64,000 nt of DNA from Arenicola marina (Eukaryota; Annelida; Polychaeta; Arenicolidae), in assembly GCA_964019135.1 (NCBI GenBank), contig OZ025248.1, positions 72,794,119 through 72,858,118 of the forward strand, in the 5' to 3' direction. Of the stretch, positions 48,401-60,700 are shown piece after piece (position 1 is the first letter of the stretch; each line of letters opens with the position of its first letter). A program made the position numbers and the translations under genes. The notes beneath the pieces are model-generated. The model saw only the letters and a program-made list of their open reading frames with translations. It made no database searches and was not told where the DNA came from.

Positions 48401-50535
48401 GTCACAGATTAACCAGGAACACTATATATACATACCACTCGATGGCTTGAGACGTATCCCCGATTTGATCATGTCTGAGCGGTTGCTAAGGACACCTTAT
48501 GGCAACAAACAGCTACACAGTTGGACATCAGGTATACATCTGCCAATTACCTTGTGATTTGTTGGATGGACAGTTACCATTTATGAAGGGCACATTAGCA
48601 TTGGTCTAATCAGGTCGAAGGACAATTACCAACACTCGGATTGACACTACTATCCTGGAAGAAGAACATGGGATGCCTATCCAGCACAACATTGGCAGAG
48701 AGGGGCGCGAACCCACGAACCCAGTCAACTCCGGCACGATGGTTGGAGCTTATTGGAGGCGCAGGCACTGGTTGTCAAGGATACAAGTCGGCCACCTGGT
48801 AGATGACTTGGGGACTGTTGCGGAGAATGGCGTGGAGCTTGTAGAACGAGTCCAGTGCATCCTCAAAACGCTTCAGGCGTTTGTTGGACAAACCTATAAT
48901 AACAAAACCAAACCAGTATTATATACTAAATCTATTTTTTTGGCTGGTAAGAAATAGGTTTGTGCGCATATGCTACATGGAAGGTAACAGTTTTTGAAAG
49001 CGCTAGCAAATTAATATCCGTCAATCTATTTGTTCTGCTTATCGGATATATTCTAGATATAATCTACATACCTATATGAATATATATATATATAATTCAT
49101 ATCTCGATCTTAAAAGCCATCAACATGCGGGAGCACAGCAACATTTTTATTGGTCAATATGCAACAATATCTCCCTTTGTCCCTATTTTTTTTAACGGGA
49201 ACTTTCCGCAATTTGTGTGGCGAAGTACGGCTGAGAACATTCCATATCGCGGCGGAAAGCGTGAGTAACCGTTTCCGCTGCACATGTCGTGCATTTAAAT
49301 GTTGCCAAAGGCATGACAGGACTTCTCAGGCAGCTTTATGGAGACACTTACCCAGGTTGTACAGAACCTTGACACAGGGCTCCCAGGCAGCTTTATCGAG
49401 ACACTTACCCAGGTTGTACAGACCCTTAACACAAGGCTCCCAGGCAGCTTTATCGACACACTTACCCAGGTTGTACAGATCCTCGACACAGGGCTGCCCA
49501 GGCAGTTTTATGGAGACACTTACCCAAGTTGTACAGAACCTCGACGCAGGGCTTCCCAGGCAGCTTTATGGAGACACTTACCCAGGTTGTACAGAACCTC
49601 AGCACATGACTCCTCAGACAGCTTTATCGAGACACTTACCCAGGTTGTACAGACCCTCGACACAGGGCTGCCCAGGCAGTTTTACGGAGACACTTACCCA
49701 GGTTGTACAGACCCTCAACACAGGGCTCCCGGGCAGCTTTATCGAGACAGTTGTACAGACCCTCAACACAGGGCTCCCAGGCAGCTTTATCGAGACACTA
49801 CCCCGGCTGTACAGACCCTCGACACAGGGCTGCCCAGGCAGTTTGTTGGAGACACTTACCCAGGTTGTACAGACCCTCAACACAGGGCTCCCAGGCAGCT
49901 TTATCGAGACACTTACCCCGGCTGTACAGACCCTCGACACAGGGCTGCCCAGGCAGCTTTAAGGAGACACTTACCCAGGTTGTACAGACCCTCGACACAG
50001 GACGAGTCGTTCTGTAGAGCCTCCTTGTAAAACTCTCGCGCCTTCTCATGATCTCCTCTCGCAAATAACACATTGCCTTTGTTCACCAACGCTATAGAGT
50101 GTACGAACAGTCTTTATTACATCATGTTCCCTGAACTCTTGTCAACGAAAATAAATCTGTAATAAATTGGAATAACTACCAGGCCATTGGGCCGGGAACC
50201 CAGCAGAAAGGCATTTGGGGTATTATTTTAATACAACACTACCGTGAACTGCCTATTTACAGCCGCATACATATTAGAAGCCGCACCCCAACTTTGGCCT
50301 CAAAACCGGGTTGGCAGGCGCCCAGAACCATTTCCGGAAAACTACATATTATAAGCCGCACCCGGACCTTGGCCTCTCGACCACCCCCCCCCCCCCCCGG
50401 TACATGTCACAGCTGTGAATAAGAAATTGTCTCGATATCTGAAGAGTTGTGATTGCGGACATTACCTGATGGGTTGTACCGGTCAGCGCTGAGAGCAACT
50501 TCTGCATACTTGTCGGCATTAGAGCCTTCTCCTTC
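30469..50535 (-). CDS. IFT88: IFT88, coding exons 13-23 (C-terminal half, residues about 463-827)
   Basis: Exons in gene order are 50466-50535, 49975-50091, 48785-48893, 48436-48474, 47905-48016, 47388-47503, 36639-36757, 36169-36275, 34842-34911, 33414-33527 and 30469-30593 (stop TAA). Recognisable blocks are ADKYAEVALSADRYNPS, ALVNKGNVLFARGDHEKA, FYKLHAILRNSPQVIYQ, DTSQAIEW, EGDKSQAFQYHYD, VIEWLGAYYIDSQF, PSQVKWQLMVASCHRRSGNY, KFPENIECLKFLVRLCTDLG and the end DPLGPQVERPKTAAKRR...EELGDDLLPE. These are the C-terminal TPRs and the conserved IFT88 tail. Exons 21 and 22 encode a basic, Arg/Gly-rich linker that is less conserved. Exon 16 is only 39 nt; its acceptor (CTCAG|ACATG) was chosen because it alone keeps the frame and the residues DQIGDTSQAIEW. 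All seven large tandem arrays of the gene lie in or at the edges of these introns. Confidence 0.95.
30594..33249. repeat. 53-bp minisatellite carrying the last-exon acceptor of IFT88, about 50 units
   Basis: Read on the minus strand each unit contains TGTCTTACCCCTCAG followed by ACCACGTGTATTCCGAC. This is the authentic 3' splice site of the last exon plus its first 17 bases. The remaining spacer ends CCCTGACTCTCACCCGG. The array begins exactly at the true acceptor and fills most of the last intron. Most units contain CACGTG. Variants are single substitutions and 1-6 bp indels; blocks near 31260-31600 and 31860-32160 are nearly identical, so internal segmental duplication has occurred. Confidence 0.97.
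33600..34800 (-). other. IFT88 intron between exons 21 and 22; nothing recognised
   Basis: AT-rich unique sequence with only short open frames and no repeat or RNA seen. Confidence 0.5.
34917..35877. repeat. 44-bp minisatellite (40-45 bp variants), about 22 units
   Basis: The unit reads GGGTAAACACACACTGGAGT followed by CCGGTCATATGAGATATGTTGGAG. The first four units are 40 bp (GGAGGTCATATG) and later ones 44-45 bp (extra TCCG, or GGGAGG for GGAGG). It starts at the edge of the exon-21 acceptor region but carries no exon sequence. Every unit has a CATATG or close variant. Confidence 0.96.
36713..45092. repeat. 83-bp minisatellite carrying the exon-19 acceptor of IFT88, 101 copies
   Basis: On the minus strand each unit has 38 intronic bases starting GTACTTGTCGTTACACCG and ending CACTGTTTCAG, then 45 exon-19 bases starting GCCGAGCCAGGTGAAGTGG and ending AGTTGTCACCG. 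The authentic acceptor is at 36757/36758. The last repeated acceptor is at 45061, so 100 extra copies lie upstream, with one 4-bp insertion near 44938. Frequent variants are CAGCTC/CCGCTC in the exon part, TTGTTAAAG instead of CTGTTTCAG at the acceptor, and ATGGTG/GATGGTG. Larger blocks of 6 and 22 units are themselves repeated. Confidence 0.98.
45151..47175. repeat. 39-bp minisatellite, about 52 units
   Basis: The unit is GTCGTAACTCCAGCATTACC followed by CCGTATAATACCCCTGCTT. It lies in the same IFT88 intron as the 83-bp array, towards exon 18. As 39 is 13 codons, long frames are open on both strands (13-residue unit MLELRQAGVLYGV on the minus strand). They have no start context or splicing that would support a gene. 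Confidence 0.97.
47510..47900 (-). other. IFT88 intron between exons 17 and 18
   Basis: AT-rich unique sequence. A short direct duplication is visible (CTGTAATG.ATATAATACAAA and AACTTAATATGCAGTT, near 47677 and 47731). Confidence 0.6.
48020..48300. repeat. 20-bp minisatellite, about 14 units
   Basis: The unit is GTACAGACATCAGACACGTG with variants (ACACTTG, CCCCCACGTG, GTATAGACACC). It abuts the acceptor of IFT88 exon 17, whose CACGTGTGTGACAG resembles the minus-strand unit, so the array may have grown from the acceptor flank. Confidence 0.95.
49316..49975. repeat. 58-bp minisatellite carrying the exon-14 donor of IFT88, about 11 extra copies
   Basis: On the minus strand each unit repeats the end of exon 14 (CTGTGTCGAGGGTCTGTACA then ACCTGG), the donor GTAAGTGTCTC and about 16 intronic bases (GATAAAGCTGCCTGGG). 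The true donor is at 49974/49975. Downstream copies of the exon/donor block lie about every 58 bp. Most keep a perfect GTAAGTGTC; one lacks the donor through a small deletion (near 49748) and one has it altered (near 49797). Confidence 0.95.
50241..50384. mobile_element. Truncated copy of the MITE-like element at 6929-7833
   Basis: ACCGTGAACTGCCTATTTAC, GCCGCATACATATTAGAAGC, CCATTTCCGGAAAACTACAT and ATTATAAGCCGCACC match the reverse complement of the right end of that element. The copy ends in a poly(C) run at about 50385-50398. It lies in the intron between IFT88 exons 13 and 14. Confidence 0.8.
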
Positions 50536-51111
50536 CTACAAACATATATCACAAATTATTAGTGAATTTGTGAATTAGTGAATACTGAAAATGGTGCCAA
50601 AGTAAAGTGGACATGTGAAACTAACAAAGTGATCCAATTCATACAAAAAACATGATCCAATGCATAAGATGTGCTTTGTAACAAGGGTTTAGTGCATACA
50701 TGTACCAATAATTTCGGCACGTCGACCAATGGACAACAAGCATTAGCGTACACACAGTGTATACATGTACATATACACATACAAATGTGGAGCAGCAGGG
50801 AAGGAATGGCATATTACGGTTAGTCAAATTGATTGAAACAGGTAAGTGAATCAATTTATCGTGTGACGCCGAATTGTCTGGTAAAATATATATTTCTCTA
50901 CAGTAAATACATTCAAAAGCATATTCACTATAAAAGGGAGAGTGCGGAATACCACATGTTCTACCACTTGACCTTTTCACTATAGACGTGGTACGATGCC
51001 CGTTACCCAGACTAACACATTCTCATAACAATATACACGTAACCGTTAAAATCGGCACTCATGAGCAAGACAATGTTCAACCAGTATTAACCGCTGTACA
51101 GTGGCTGAAAG

Positions 51112-51113
<2 letters not shown>

Positions 51114-51157
<44 letters not shown>
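51114..51157. repeat. (AT)n microsatellite
   Basis: About 21 uninterrupted AT dinucleotides in IFT88 intron 12. Confidence 0.98.
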
Positions 51158-51158
<1 letters not shown>

Positions 51159-51451
51159 TGTAAACGAAGTGTAACAATAATGAAATGTGCCATGTGACGC
51201 ACTTCTCACGGTTTCTCACAGCAAATCTGGTAATATAGGTAGGATATGTAATAATCTGTGATGGAAAATGAAAGAAGAAAATGTGGGGAAGGTACGATGT
51301 ACAGCTGAAAAATTCAAACTACCCGAAAATGAAGGCAGGAGAATATAGTTTTTGTTAACATTAATGTGCCTGGTGCATAATTAAACCATAGTAGTGATGT
51401 CACTCTCTTGTTTGTGTTGTGGATTATTTGCCACAAAGCCGCCTCCAATGA

Positions 51452-54400
51452 GGGCGTCTCGAGTGCTGGAGATCTCTACCATTGTTTAGTGCTGGACGTC
51501 TCTGCCATTCTTTAGTGTTGGACGTCTCTACCACTGTTTAGTGCTGGACGTCTCTGCCATTATTCAGTGTTGGAGGTCTCTACCATTGTTTAGTGCTGGA
51601 CGTCTCTGCTATTGCTTAGTGCTGGACGTCTGCACCATTGTTTAGTGATGGACGTCTCTACCATTGTTTTGGACGTCTCTACCATTGTTTAGTGCTGAGC
51701 GTCTCTTCCATTATTTAGTGCTGGACGTCTCTGCCATTATTTAGTGTTGGACGTCTCTACCATTGTTTAGTGCTGGACGTCGCTGCTATTGTTTAGTGCT
51801 GGACGTCTCTGCCATTATTTAGTGTTGGACGTCTGCACCATTGTTTAGTGCTGGACGTCTGTACCATTGTTTAATGTTGGACGTCTGCACTATTGTTTAG
51901 CGCTGGACGTCTCTACCATTGTTTAGTGCTGGACATCTCTGCTATTGTTTAGTGCTGGACGTCTGTACCATTGTTTAATGTTGGACGTCTGCACCATTGT
52001 TTAGTGCTGGACGTCTCTACCATTGTTTAGTGCTGGACGTCTGTACCATTGTTTAATGTTGGACGTCTGCACCATTGTTTAGTGCTGGACGTCTCTACCA
52101 TTGTTTAGTGCTGGACATCTCTGCTATTGTTTAGTGCTGGACATCTCTGCTATTGTTTAGTGCTGGACGTCTCTGCCATTGTTTACTGCTGGACGTCTCT
52201 ACCATTGTTTAGTGCTGGACATCTCTGCTATTGTTTAGTGCTGGACGTCTGTACCATTGTTTAATGTTGGACGTCGGCACCATTGTTTAGTGCTGGACGT
52301 CTCTACCATTGCTTAGTGCTGGACATCTCTGCTATTGTTTAGTGCTGGACGTCTCTGCTATGGTTTAGTGCTGGACATCTCTACCATTGTTTACTGCTGG
52401 ACGTCTCTACCATTGCTTAGAGCTGGACATCTCTGCTATTGTTTAGTGCTGGACATCTCTGCTATCGTTTAGTGCTGGACGTCTCTGCCATTATTTAGTG
52501 TTGGACGTCTGTACCATTGTTTAGTGCTGGACGTCTGTACCATTGTTTAGTGCTGAACGTCTCTTCCATTGTTTAGCGTTGGACGTCTCTACCATTGTTT
52601 AGTGCTGGACATCTCTGCCATTATTTAGTGCTGGACGTCTCTGCCATTGTTTAGTGCTGAACGTCTTTTCCATTGTTTAGTGCTGGACGTCTCTACCACT
52701 GTTTAGTGCTGGACGTCACCACCATTGTTTAGTGCTGGACGTCCCTGCCATTGTTTAGTGCTGAACGTCTCTGCCATTGTTAAATGCTGGACGTCTCTAC
52801 CATTGTTTAATGCTGGACGTCACCACCATTGTTTAGTGATTGACGTCTGTACCATTGTTTAGTGATGGACGTCTCTACCATTGTTTAGTGCTGAACGTCT
52901 TTTCCATTGCTTAGTGCTGGGCCTCCCTGCTATTGTTTAGTGCTGGACGTCTCCTCCATCATTTAGTGCTGGACGTCTCTGCCATGTTTTACATCTTTCC
53001 CATTGTTTAGTGCTGGACGTCTTTACCATTGTTCAGTGCTGGACATATCTTCCATTGTTCAGTGCTGGACATCTCTTCCGTTGTTTAATGTTGGGCGTCT
53101 CTACCATTGTTTAATGCTGGACGTCTCTACCACTGTTTAGTGCTGGACGTCACCACCATTGTTTAGTGCTGGACGTCTCTACAATTGTTTAGTGCTAGAC
53201 GTCTCTGCCATTGTTTAGTGCTGGACGTCTCTACCATTGTTTAGTGCTGGACATCTCTTCCATTGTTTAGTGCTGGACGTCTCTACCATTGTTTAGTGCT
53301 GGACGTCTCTGCCATTGTTTAGTGCTGGACGTCTGTACCATTGTTTAGTGCTGGACGTCTCTAGCATTGTTTAATGCTGGACGTATCTGCCATTGTTTAG
53401 TGCTGGACGTCTCTACCATTGTTTAGTGCTTGACGTCTCTGCCATTAATTAGTGTTGGACGTCTGCACCATTGTTTAGTGATGGACATCTCTACCATTGT
53501 TTAGTGCTGGACGTCCCTGCCATTGTTTAGTGCTGGACGTCTCTAGCATTGCTTAGTGCTGGACGTCTCTGCCATTGTTTAGTGCTGGACGTCTCCACCA
53601 TTGTTTAGTGCTGGACGTCTCTGCCATTAATTAGTGTTGGACGTTTGCACCATTGTTTAGTGCTGGACGTCTGTACCATTGTTTAGTGATGGACGTCTCT
53701 ACCATTGTTTAGTGCTGGACGTCTCTTCTATTGTTTAGTGCTGGACGTCTGCACCATTGTTTAGTGCTGGACGTCTCTGCCATTGTTTAGTTTTGGACAT
53801 CTCTGCCCTTGTTTAGTGCTGGACATCTCTACCACTGTTTAGTGCTGGACGTCTCTACCATTGTTTAGTGCTGGACGTCTCTACCATTATTTATTGTTGG
53901 ACGTCTCTACCATTGTTTAGTGCTTGACGTCTGTACCATTGTTTAGTGCTGGACATCTCTGCCATTATTTAGTGTTGGACGTCTCTACCATTGTTTAGTG
54001 CTGGACATCTGTGCCATTATTTAGTGCTGGACGTCTCTGCCATTGTTTAATGCTGGACGTCTCTGCCATTGTTTAGTGCTGGACGTCTCTGCCCTTATTT
54101 AGTGCTTGACGTTTCTACCATTGTTTAGTGCTGGACATCTCTGCCATTATTTAGTGCTGGACGTCTCTGCCATGCTGTACATCTCTCCCATTGTTTAGTG
54201 CTGGACGTCTTTACCATTGTTCAGTGCTGGAAATCTCTTCCATTGTTCAGTGCTGGGTATCTCTTCCATTGTTAAATGCTGGACGTCTCTACCATTGTTT
54301 AATGCTGGACGTCTCTGCCATTGTTTAGTGCTGAACGTCTCTTCCATTGTTTAGTGCTGGACGTCTCTACCACTGTTTAGTGCTGGACGTCACCACCATT

Positions 54401-55560
54401 GTTTAGTGCTGGACGTCCCTGCCATTGTTTAGTGTTGGACGTCTCTGCCATTGTTAAATGCTGGACGTCTCTACCATTGTTTAATGCTGGACGTCTCTGC
54501 CATTGTTTAGTGCTGAACGTCTCTTCCATTGCTTAGTGCTGGACGTCTCTACCACTGTTTAGTGCTGGACGTCACCACCACTGTTTAGTGCTGGACGTCA
54601 CCACCATTGTTTAGTGCTGGACGTCACCACCATTGTTTAGTGCTGGACGTCACCACCATTGTTTAGTGATTGACGTCTCTACCATTGTTTAGTGCTGGAC
54701 GTCTCTTCCATTGTTTAGTGCTGGACGTCTCTAGCATTGTTTAGTGCTGGACATCTCTACCATTGTTTAATGTTGGACGTCTCTACCATTGTTTAGTGCT
54801 GGACGTCTCTTCCATTGTTTAGTGCTGGACGTCTCTAGCATTGTTTAGGGCTGGACATCTCTTCCATTGTTTAGTGCTGGACGTCTCTACCACTGTTTAG
54901 TGCTGGACGTCACCACCATTGTTTAGTGCTGGACATCTCTTCCATTGTTTAGTGCTGGACGTCTCTACCATTGTTCAGTGCTGGACATCTCTTCCATTGT
55001 TCAGTGCTGGACATCTCTTCCATGGTTTCATGTTGGACGTCTCTACCATTGTTTAATGCTGGACGTCTCTTCCATTGTTTAGTGCTGGACGTCTCTGCCA
55101 TTGTTTAGTGCTGGACGTCTCTACCATTGTTTAGTGCTGGACGTCTCTACCATTGTTTAGTGCTGGACGTCTCTGCCATTACTTAGTGTTGGACGTCTGC
55201 ACCATTGTTTAGTGCAGGACGTCTGTACCATTGTTTAGTGATGGACGTCTCTACCATTCTTTAGTGCTGGAGGTCTCTGCCATTGTTTAATGCTGGACGT
55301 CTCTGCCATTATTTAGTGCTTGACGTCTCTGCTATTGTTTAGTGCTGGACGTCTCTGCCATTATTTAGTGTTGGACGTCTGCACCATTGTTTAGTGCTGG
55401 ACGTCTGTACCATTGTTTAGTGCTGGACGTCTCTGCCATTGTTTAGTGCTGGACATCTCTGCCATTGTTTAGTGTTGGACGTCTCTACCATTGTTTAGCG
55501 CTGGACATCTCTGCCATTGTTTAGTGTTGGACGTCTCTACCATTGTTTAGTGCTGAACGT
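51452..55560. repeat. 26-bp minisatellite in IFT88 intron 12, about 158 units
   Basis: The unit is GTTTAGTGCTGGACGTCTCT followed by ACCATT. Most copies differ at one to three positions (ACC/GCC/TCC, TGC/TGT, GACGTC/GACATC), and a few are shortened. Most keep the palindrome GACGTC. The array carries no splice site that I can relate to a flanking exon. Confidence 0.97.
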
Positions 55561-57711
55561 TTACTTAATGCATTCTGTGTTTCTCTCGATGTATGGATTT
55601 ATCTGCTGCAAACGAATTTGAAACGTGAAATAAGCATGTTGTCGCTTTTTCTTTGTCACCTTCTTATGGTTTAGCGGTTGCGTCGTGCATTAACGTTTTC
55701 ACGGATAGCGTGTCTATACAAGATATGGACATTGCCACGAACTAGTTATTGTCATAGCATAATGCAAGATATAGTCCCCCTGATACAAATTCAATACAGC
55801 GGTTATTAAGCAGACACATACATTTTCGTGGATGTATCAGAAATACCTTTCAGCATCAGAACAAACCCGAAATCCAAATGCAATGAAATTCACAGAGAAA
55901 GATGTACATGTATGCAGCAAAACTACTGTCCAAAGGTTCATCGCCAGGACTAACAGACGTTTGAAGATAAAATAAAATTAATGGAAGCCATCTGGTTCAG
56001 AAGAATGCACGAAAACGCAACAAGACAAGAGAATGGAGACAGATGGACGGACTAAGCAGAATCAGTTTTCTACGTGAGGGCGGCTGCACAAGAAACAACC
56101 AATCCCACGCCAGTCAAGTCTAGACACAACCTACGTGTACCTCAGACGCCTGCAGACACGTGCCGCAACATGCAATGGATGGAAAGAAACATGGGTCAGC
56201 ATGGCCCTGAGGCTCATTGAATCACTCCTCATGTGGTCTCCTTCCCTCCACGGTGTAGCACGACACATAGAACCCTCCACCATGTTGTCTACACACCCTG
56301 CGGTCATGTACCATGTGCTCTCCCTGGGGTTATATAGACCACATACAATACTGGCTAAATCGAAGCAGGAATTTCCCCATATACACTATTTAACTTTGTG
56401 AAGCCCCCAATAATTGTATGATAACAACCATAACCTAGATAAGCTGCGACTATTGTAAAGTCTTTATTAACCAGGCACCTCTATTTAGCGGTTTCCCCCG
56501 TAATTTATTTAATAAAGATTGCACTTTACTATTCTACCCATGATCAGCACAGCTCAGCCACAGTTAATTGAGTCTCCAAAAGTCAGAACGGAAACTGGTC
56601 TTTCAGTTTGTCAAGATAAGAGTCTACAAAAGACCTGGATAGATCCAATGACATTATTTTGCTTGTTTCTCAAAGGTAAAGTGGCTGTGTTAGCAGCTTT
56701 AACAGATATCCTTTTAAATTCTCCCCCATCCTTCGTATACGTTGAGACCAGATCAGGATTGCCATCTCAAAGAGAGACGACAGAGAACGGAGTGCAACAT
56801 GTTTTCAGAAAACAATGGCATTGTTGAAAAAAACAGTTACCACGTAGTATGTATCTAATGACGTAATCAAGATACACCTACGCATGAATAATCTCATTAG
56901 TGGCCCATCGTCCACATTAGGAACCATGAAAACGATTATTGAGTATTGTTATTATTGAAAGAATAGTATTTTCTCTGCCAATTGATATTACTTCTTTCTG
57001 AATAGGAATTACATGTATTCACCACGTGAACCCCGGAATAAATTTAAGTTTTTAAACGGCCCTGGTATATGTTATCTTTCAGAGCCGAGCAAAAGATGAG
57101 GTACTTCGGCTTTGGGGTTGGCGGTCTCGTTGACAGTAATGAAATGATCCTGTGTCAACGTGGTGTTTCCATTTTTATACTCATCCATGCATGAAATATT
57201 GCCACTTTGAAAATACATTACTTTGAAACTGAATCTCATTATGTACCATGTTAAAAATGTTTAATAAATTGATTACATAATTAATTACCCAACCGCACTA
57301 GGAACGCTTCCCGGTCAGTAAAGATATACAATTATGTTCATCTTCGAACAACGACTATACAACATTGTATAACACGTATTGACATCATAATAGTGAACGT
57401 GACAAACTATAAGAACAATTAAATATGCATGACATGTGACTTAATGTTAGCAGTGGCACGCCATGGCACACAATACATATATACATCTACATATAACACC
57501 ATAAATGCACGTTCTGACCAATTAAACGAGACTCGGAACTGTCCCTTTTCAATAGCGAACATAAAATGGCACTCACTGGTCACATATATTGGACGTTCAA
57601 AATCCCTGAAATGCAGAGGCGGGATATATGCACGCCTTGGGCCGGGGGGGGGGGGGGAGGGAAGGGCAGGGGGTGCTGCACAAGGGAAGGGAGATTCCCT
57701 TGGATACTTAC
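55561..57711 (-). other. Remainder of IFT88 intron 12; nothing recognised
   Basis: Unique sequence between the 26-bp array and exon 12 (57712-57798). A poly(G) run lies at 57645-57656. Open frames here show no family similarity and no matching splice context. Confidence 0.5.
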
Positions 57712-60700
57712 CAGACTGTAGAGGAAAGACAAATTGGTCGCCGCCGTGGCCGCCACTTTCGTGTCTTTCTTCTCAAAAGATTTCAGTGTTTCGATCGCCT
57801 ATTAAACAGAGAAATCAAAAATGGTACACGTTACAATGAAGCGACACAGACGAAACATACTAATTGTAACAGGCCCCTTTTAATGTTTTTTTTCATTTCT
57901 TAAGGCCCGTTGAGCACATGAAATATTATTATGTATGTAACTTTAGAACAGCGAGAGTAAAGTCGCAGAACCAAATAAAGAAAACATTAGAACACCATAA
58001 ATGTGGTGACATGGCCGTATTTAAGGTACAGCAAAAACGCAATTCATGGTCTGGATCGCTGAGCAAACTAGGAGCGCAATTTTATAGTAACACAATGTAC
58101 CTGTTGGAAGTCTTTTTGCCGCAGGTAGCCAATGGCTTTGTCGATCTCCAGATTGTGAGCCAGTTCCATATACTGAGACGACTTGACTTCTTCAATACAC
58201 CTGAACAAATCGCAAATACGTTATACATGTCACAAAAGTATCAGACATCGCAAGCAGAAAGATATATAGATACCTGTAGATATCATATTTGGGAGTATTA
58301 TAATGTTGTCAATTACTTCGAACGAAAATAATTAAAACATATTCAACTGAAGGACCTTACCATAAGAATGCCCACCACTAAGAATTTACAAACTAAGTAA
58401 AAATGTGATTTATTTTAAATATCAGTGCAACATTATTTCCTTACCAGTCGTATCCCGCAGAAAACGTTTTCTCAATGCCGGGTGAGATAATTTTGGCAGC
58501 CATCATAATACAGCGCTCGGCTTCCGCTTTCCTAAATTAATAATAGCAAGACACATCGAACATTAAACAAAAAATATGGTGATATATTTCACGACTTTAA
58601 GCCCCGAGCAACGTTAATCTCAAAGTCAAAGCGTGGGCTTCATGTGAAAATTGGAGTACATAAGGTCGATCACTTTGATTATGATCTTTAACACCAAGTA
58701 CACATTCAAACTTTTCAAACAAAGGTAATTTTCGTCCACAAAGTTTTTTCCCACATTGACTCGCTCGTCTGGTCGCATATGATACTATACGATGAGAAAC
58801 GGTAGATAGTTATAAATCCCGACATTAGGATTCCTAGATAAACACTTTTAAATAGACCATATCGTTAGTACAAAAGGGATCACACAATCAATGCGTGCAT
58901 ATGACGCAACTCCCAAAAAGTTATATCATGTCTCACTTCTCCCGTTCCGATTTTCGCAGAGTGTCGTTTTTGATGACCTCCAGAATAAGGCTATACTGCT
59001 TGTCATCCTGCATAAGAAAACACATGAAATAATGTAGCGATCCTCATGTTGCACACACATTTATATGCATAAATCGTGTACCCAGCAGATAAAACTCCTT
59101 TAAAACTACCCGCTATTTGGAAAGTCATATACATTCATATAAAATTGGAGAAATGTTGACATACGCTGTTGGACAGGTACTTGTCCTCGTCGTCAATCTT
59201 GAGGTCGACGGTCAGAAGCTTCTGGAAGGTTCGCTTCATCTTTTCGCGGTCAGCCATGGCGAAGTGGCACAGGATGAGGTTGAAGCCAGTCACAAAGTTG
59301 GGCTCCTCGGTCATGATGTGTTCAAAGGACGTGATGGCGTCACCGTATTGACCCATTTTCACGAACGTGATCCCTATGTTCTGCATGATGTGGACCCTGC
59401 AACGCAACAAATATAATACATGCATACATAAACCATCCCGTGTTATAACGGATACAACTACATCGGAACATTCATGAGATGATTGCTTCATTGGTGTGAG
59501 TAGGTCACTTTGAACTCTGTACGTCATGTCGCGACGCTGGGAGGGAGAAGGTAGAAAGGAACCATGTATCAGGGAGCAACTCCCTACTCTTTGCAAAGAA
59601 AGAGATGGGCTGTATCCTGCAGACAGAAACACACTTGCACCGGTTGGGTTCAAACCACGCAACGGTCGATTGGCTGATCTGGTAAAGCATATTCGACAAT
59701 AGCCTAACGCGGTGCCACGGGGTACCCCTATTTATATGTTGGAGCATTGGAGATACGCTACAGCGGTACAGATTTGCCGCCGATATAGACTTTGCTGGCT
59801 ATGTAACGAATCATGGCCAGACGAGAGCAACTGAGTCTGAGCTAGTGATCAGGCATCACCCTACTTTACACCCTCCCCGCCCCCGGGGGTCCCCGCCCTG
59901 CCCCGCCACCTTAATATACGGTATGAACATAACATCATTAATATCATAATATGTATTTAACATAAGCGATTACTGCTTACTGTACATGTCGCTAAGAGCT
60001 AATTATGTACCTCATGCTCTTGTGTGTGTTGGGCACTTGATCTAGAGCCATTCTGTAGTACTTTATGGCCTTGGAGTAGTTCTTCTGCTTGAAGTATATG
60101 TTGCCCATATTTACTTTCAGACGACCTGAAAAATCGAAGTTATCGATAAGAATTCACTTGATACATAATTTTTACACCAACATTTTTACACCAACATGTG
60201 TTTTTACACCAACATGTGTTTTTACACCAACATGTGTTGTTACACCAACATCAATATCTCTCATGTTGTTTTATTTTAAACCTTACGTTCTGCCAGATGG
60301 ATTTGTTCAATAAGATTGTGAATAAAAACACTCATTTCCTGACTGCAGATCAGACACATATCAACTCGCATGTAGTAACAGATCCCGTTTTTCAAAATTT
60401 TTGCAAGGACTGCAGGAAGATATTACCAAAGAGTAATATGCTAAACAGCTTCGGTCTGCACATGATGATCACCGTGATGGATAAAATAGAGCTATTAATA
60501 TGGTTAATTTGAGATGACCAGTGAAATCTATAAAGATCATATCGCGGTAATGGGGAAGATCAAACGTAGAGCGTAACCCACTTCTATAATCGAAAAGGGA
60601 ACATGGGACAAACGTAGACATTCGCAGAGCCGGAAGCGAAAATCCGAATTCCGGCACCCTGACAGGTCTAGCAAAGCACTCTCGACAAAGCCGAATGCGC

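Noticed and set aside
48785-48800. Donor CAG|GTGGCC in IFT88 exon 15, at VIYQ|VAD
   Set aside because: Using it would remove the conserved VADL residues and break the phase with the 39-nt exon 16. The donor TT|GTATCC 10 bp further keeps both.
49150-50030. Plus-strand frames of 230-270 codons across the 58-bp array
   Set aside because: They are antisense to IFT88 exon 14 and its repeated donor, and the repeat alone keeps them open.
56135-56827. Plus-strand frames of 88 and 102 codons in IFT88 intron 12
   Set aside because: They show no recognisable domain, no splice context and no repeat support, and look like chance frames.
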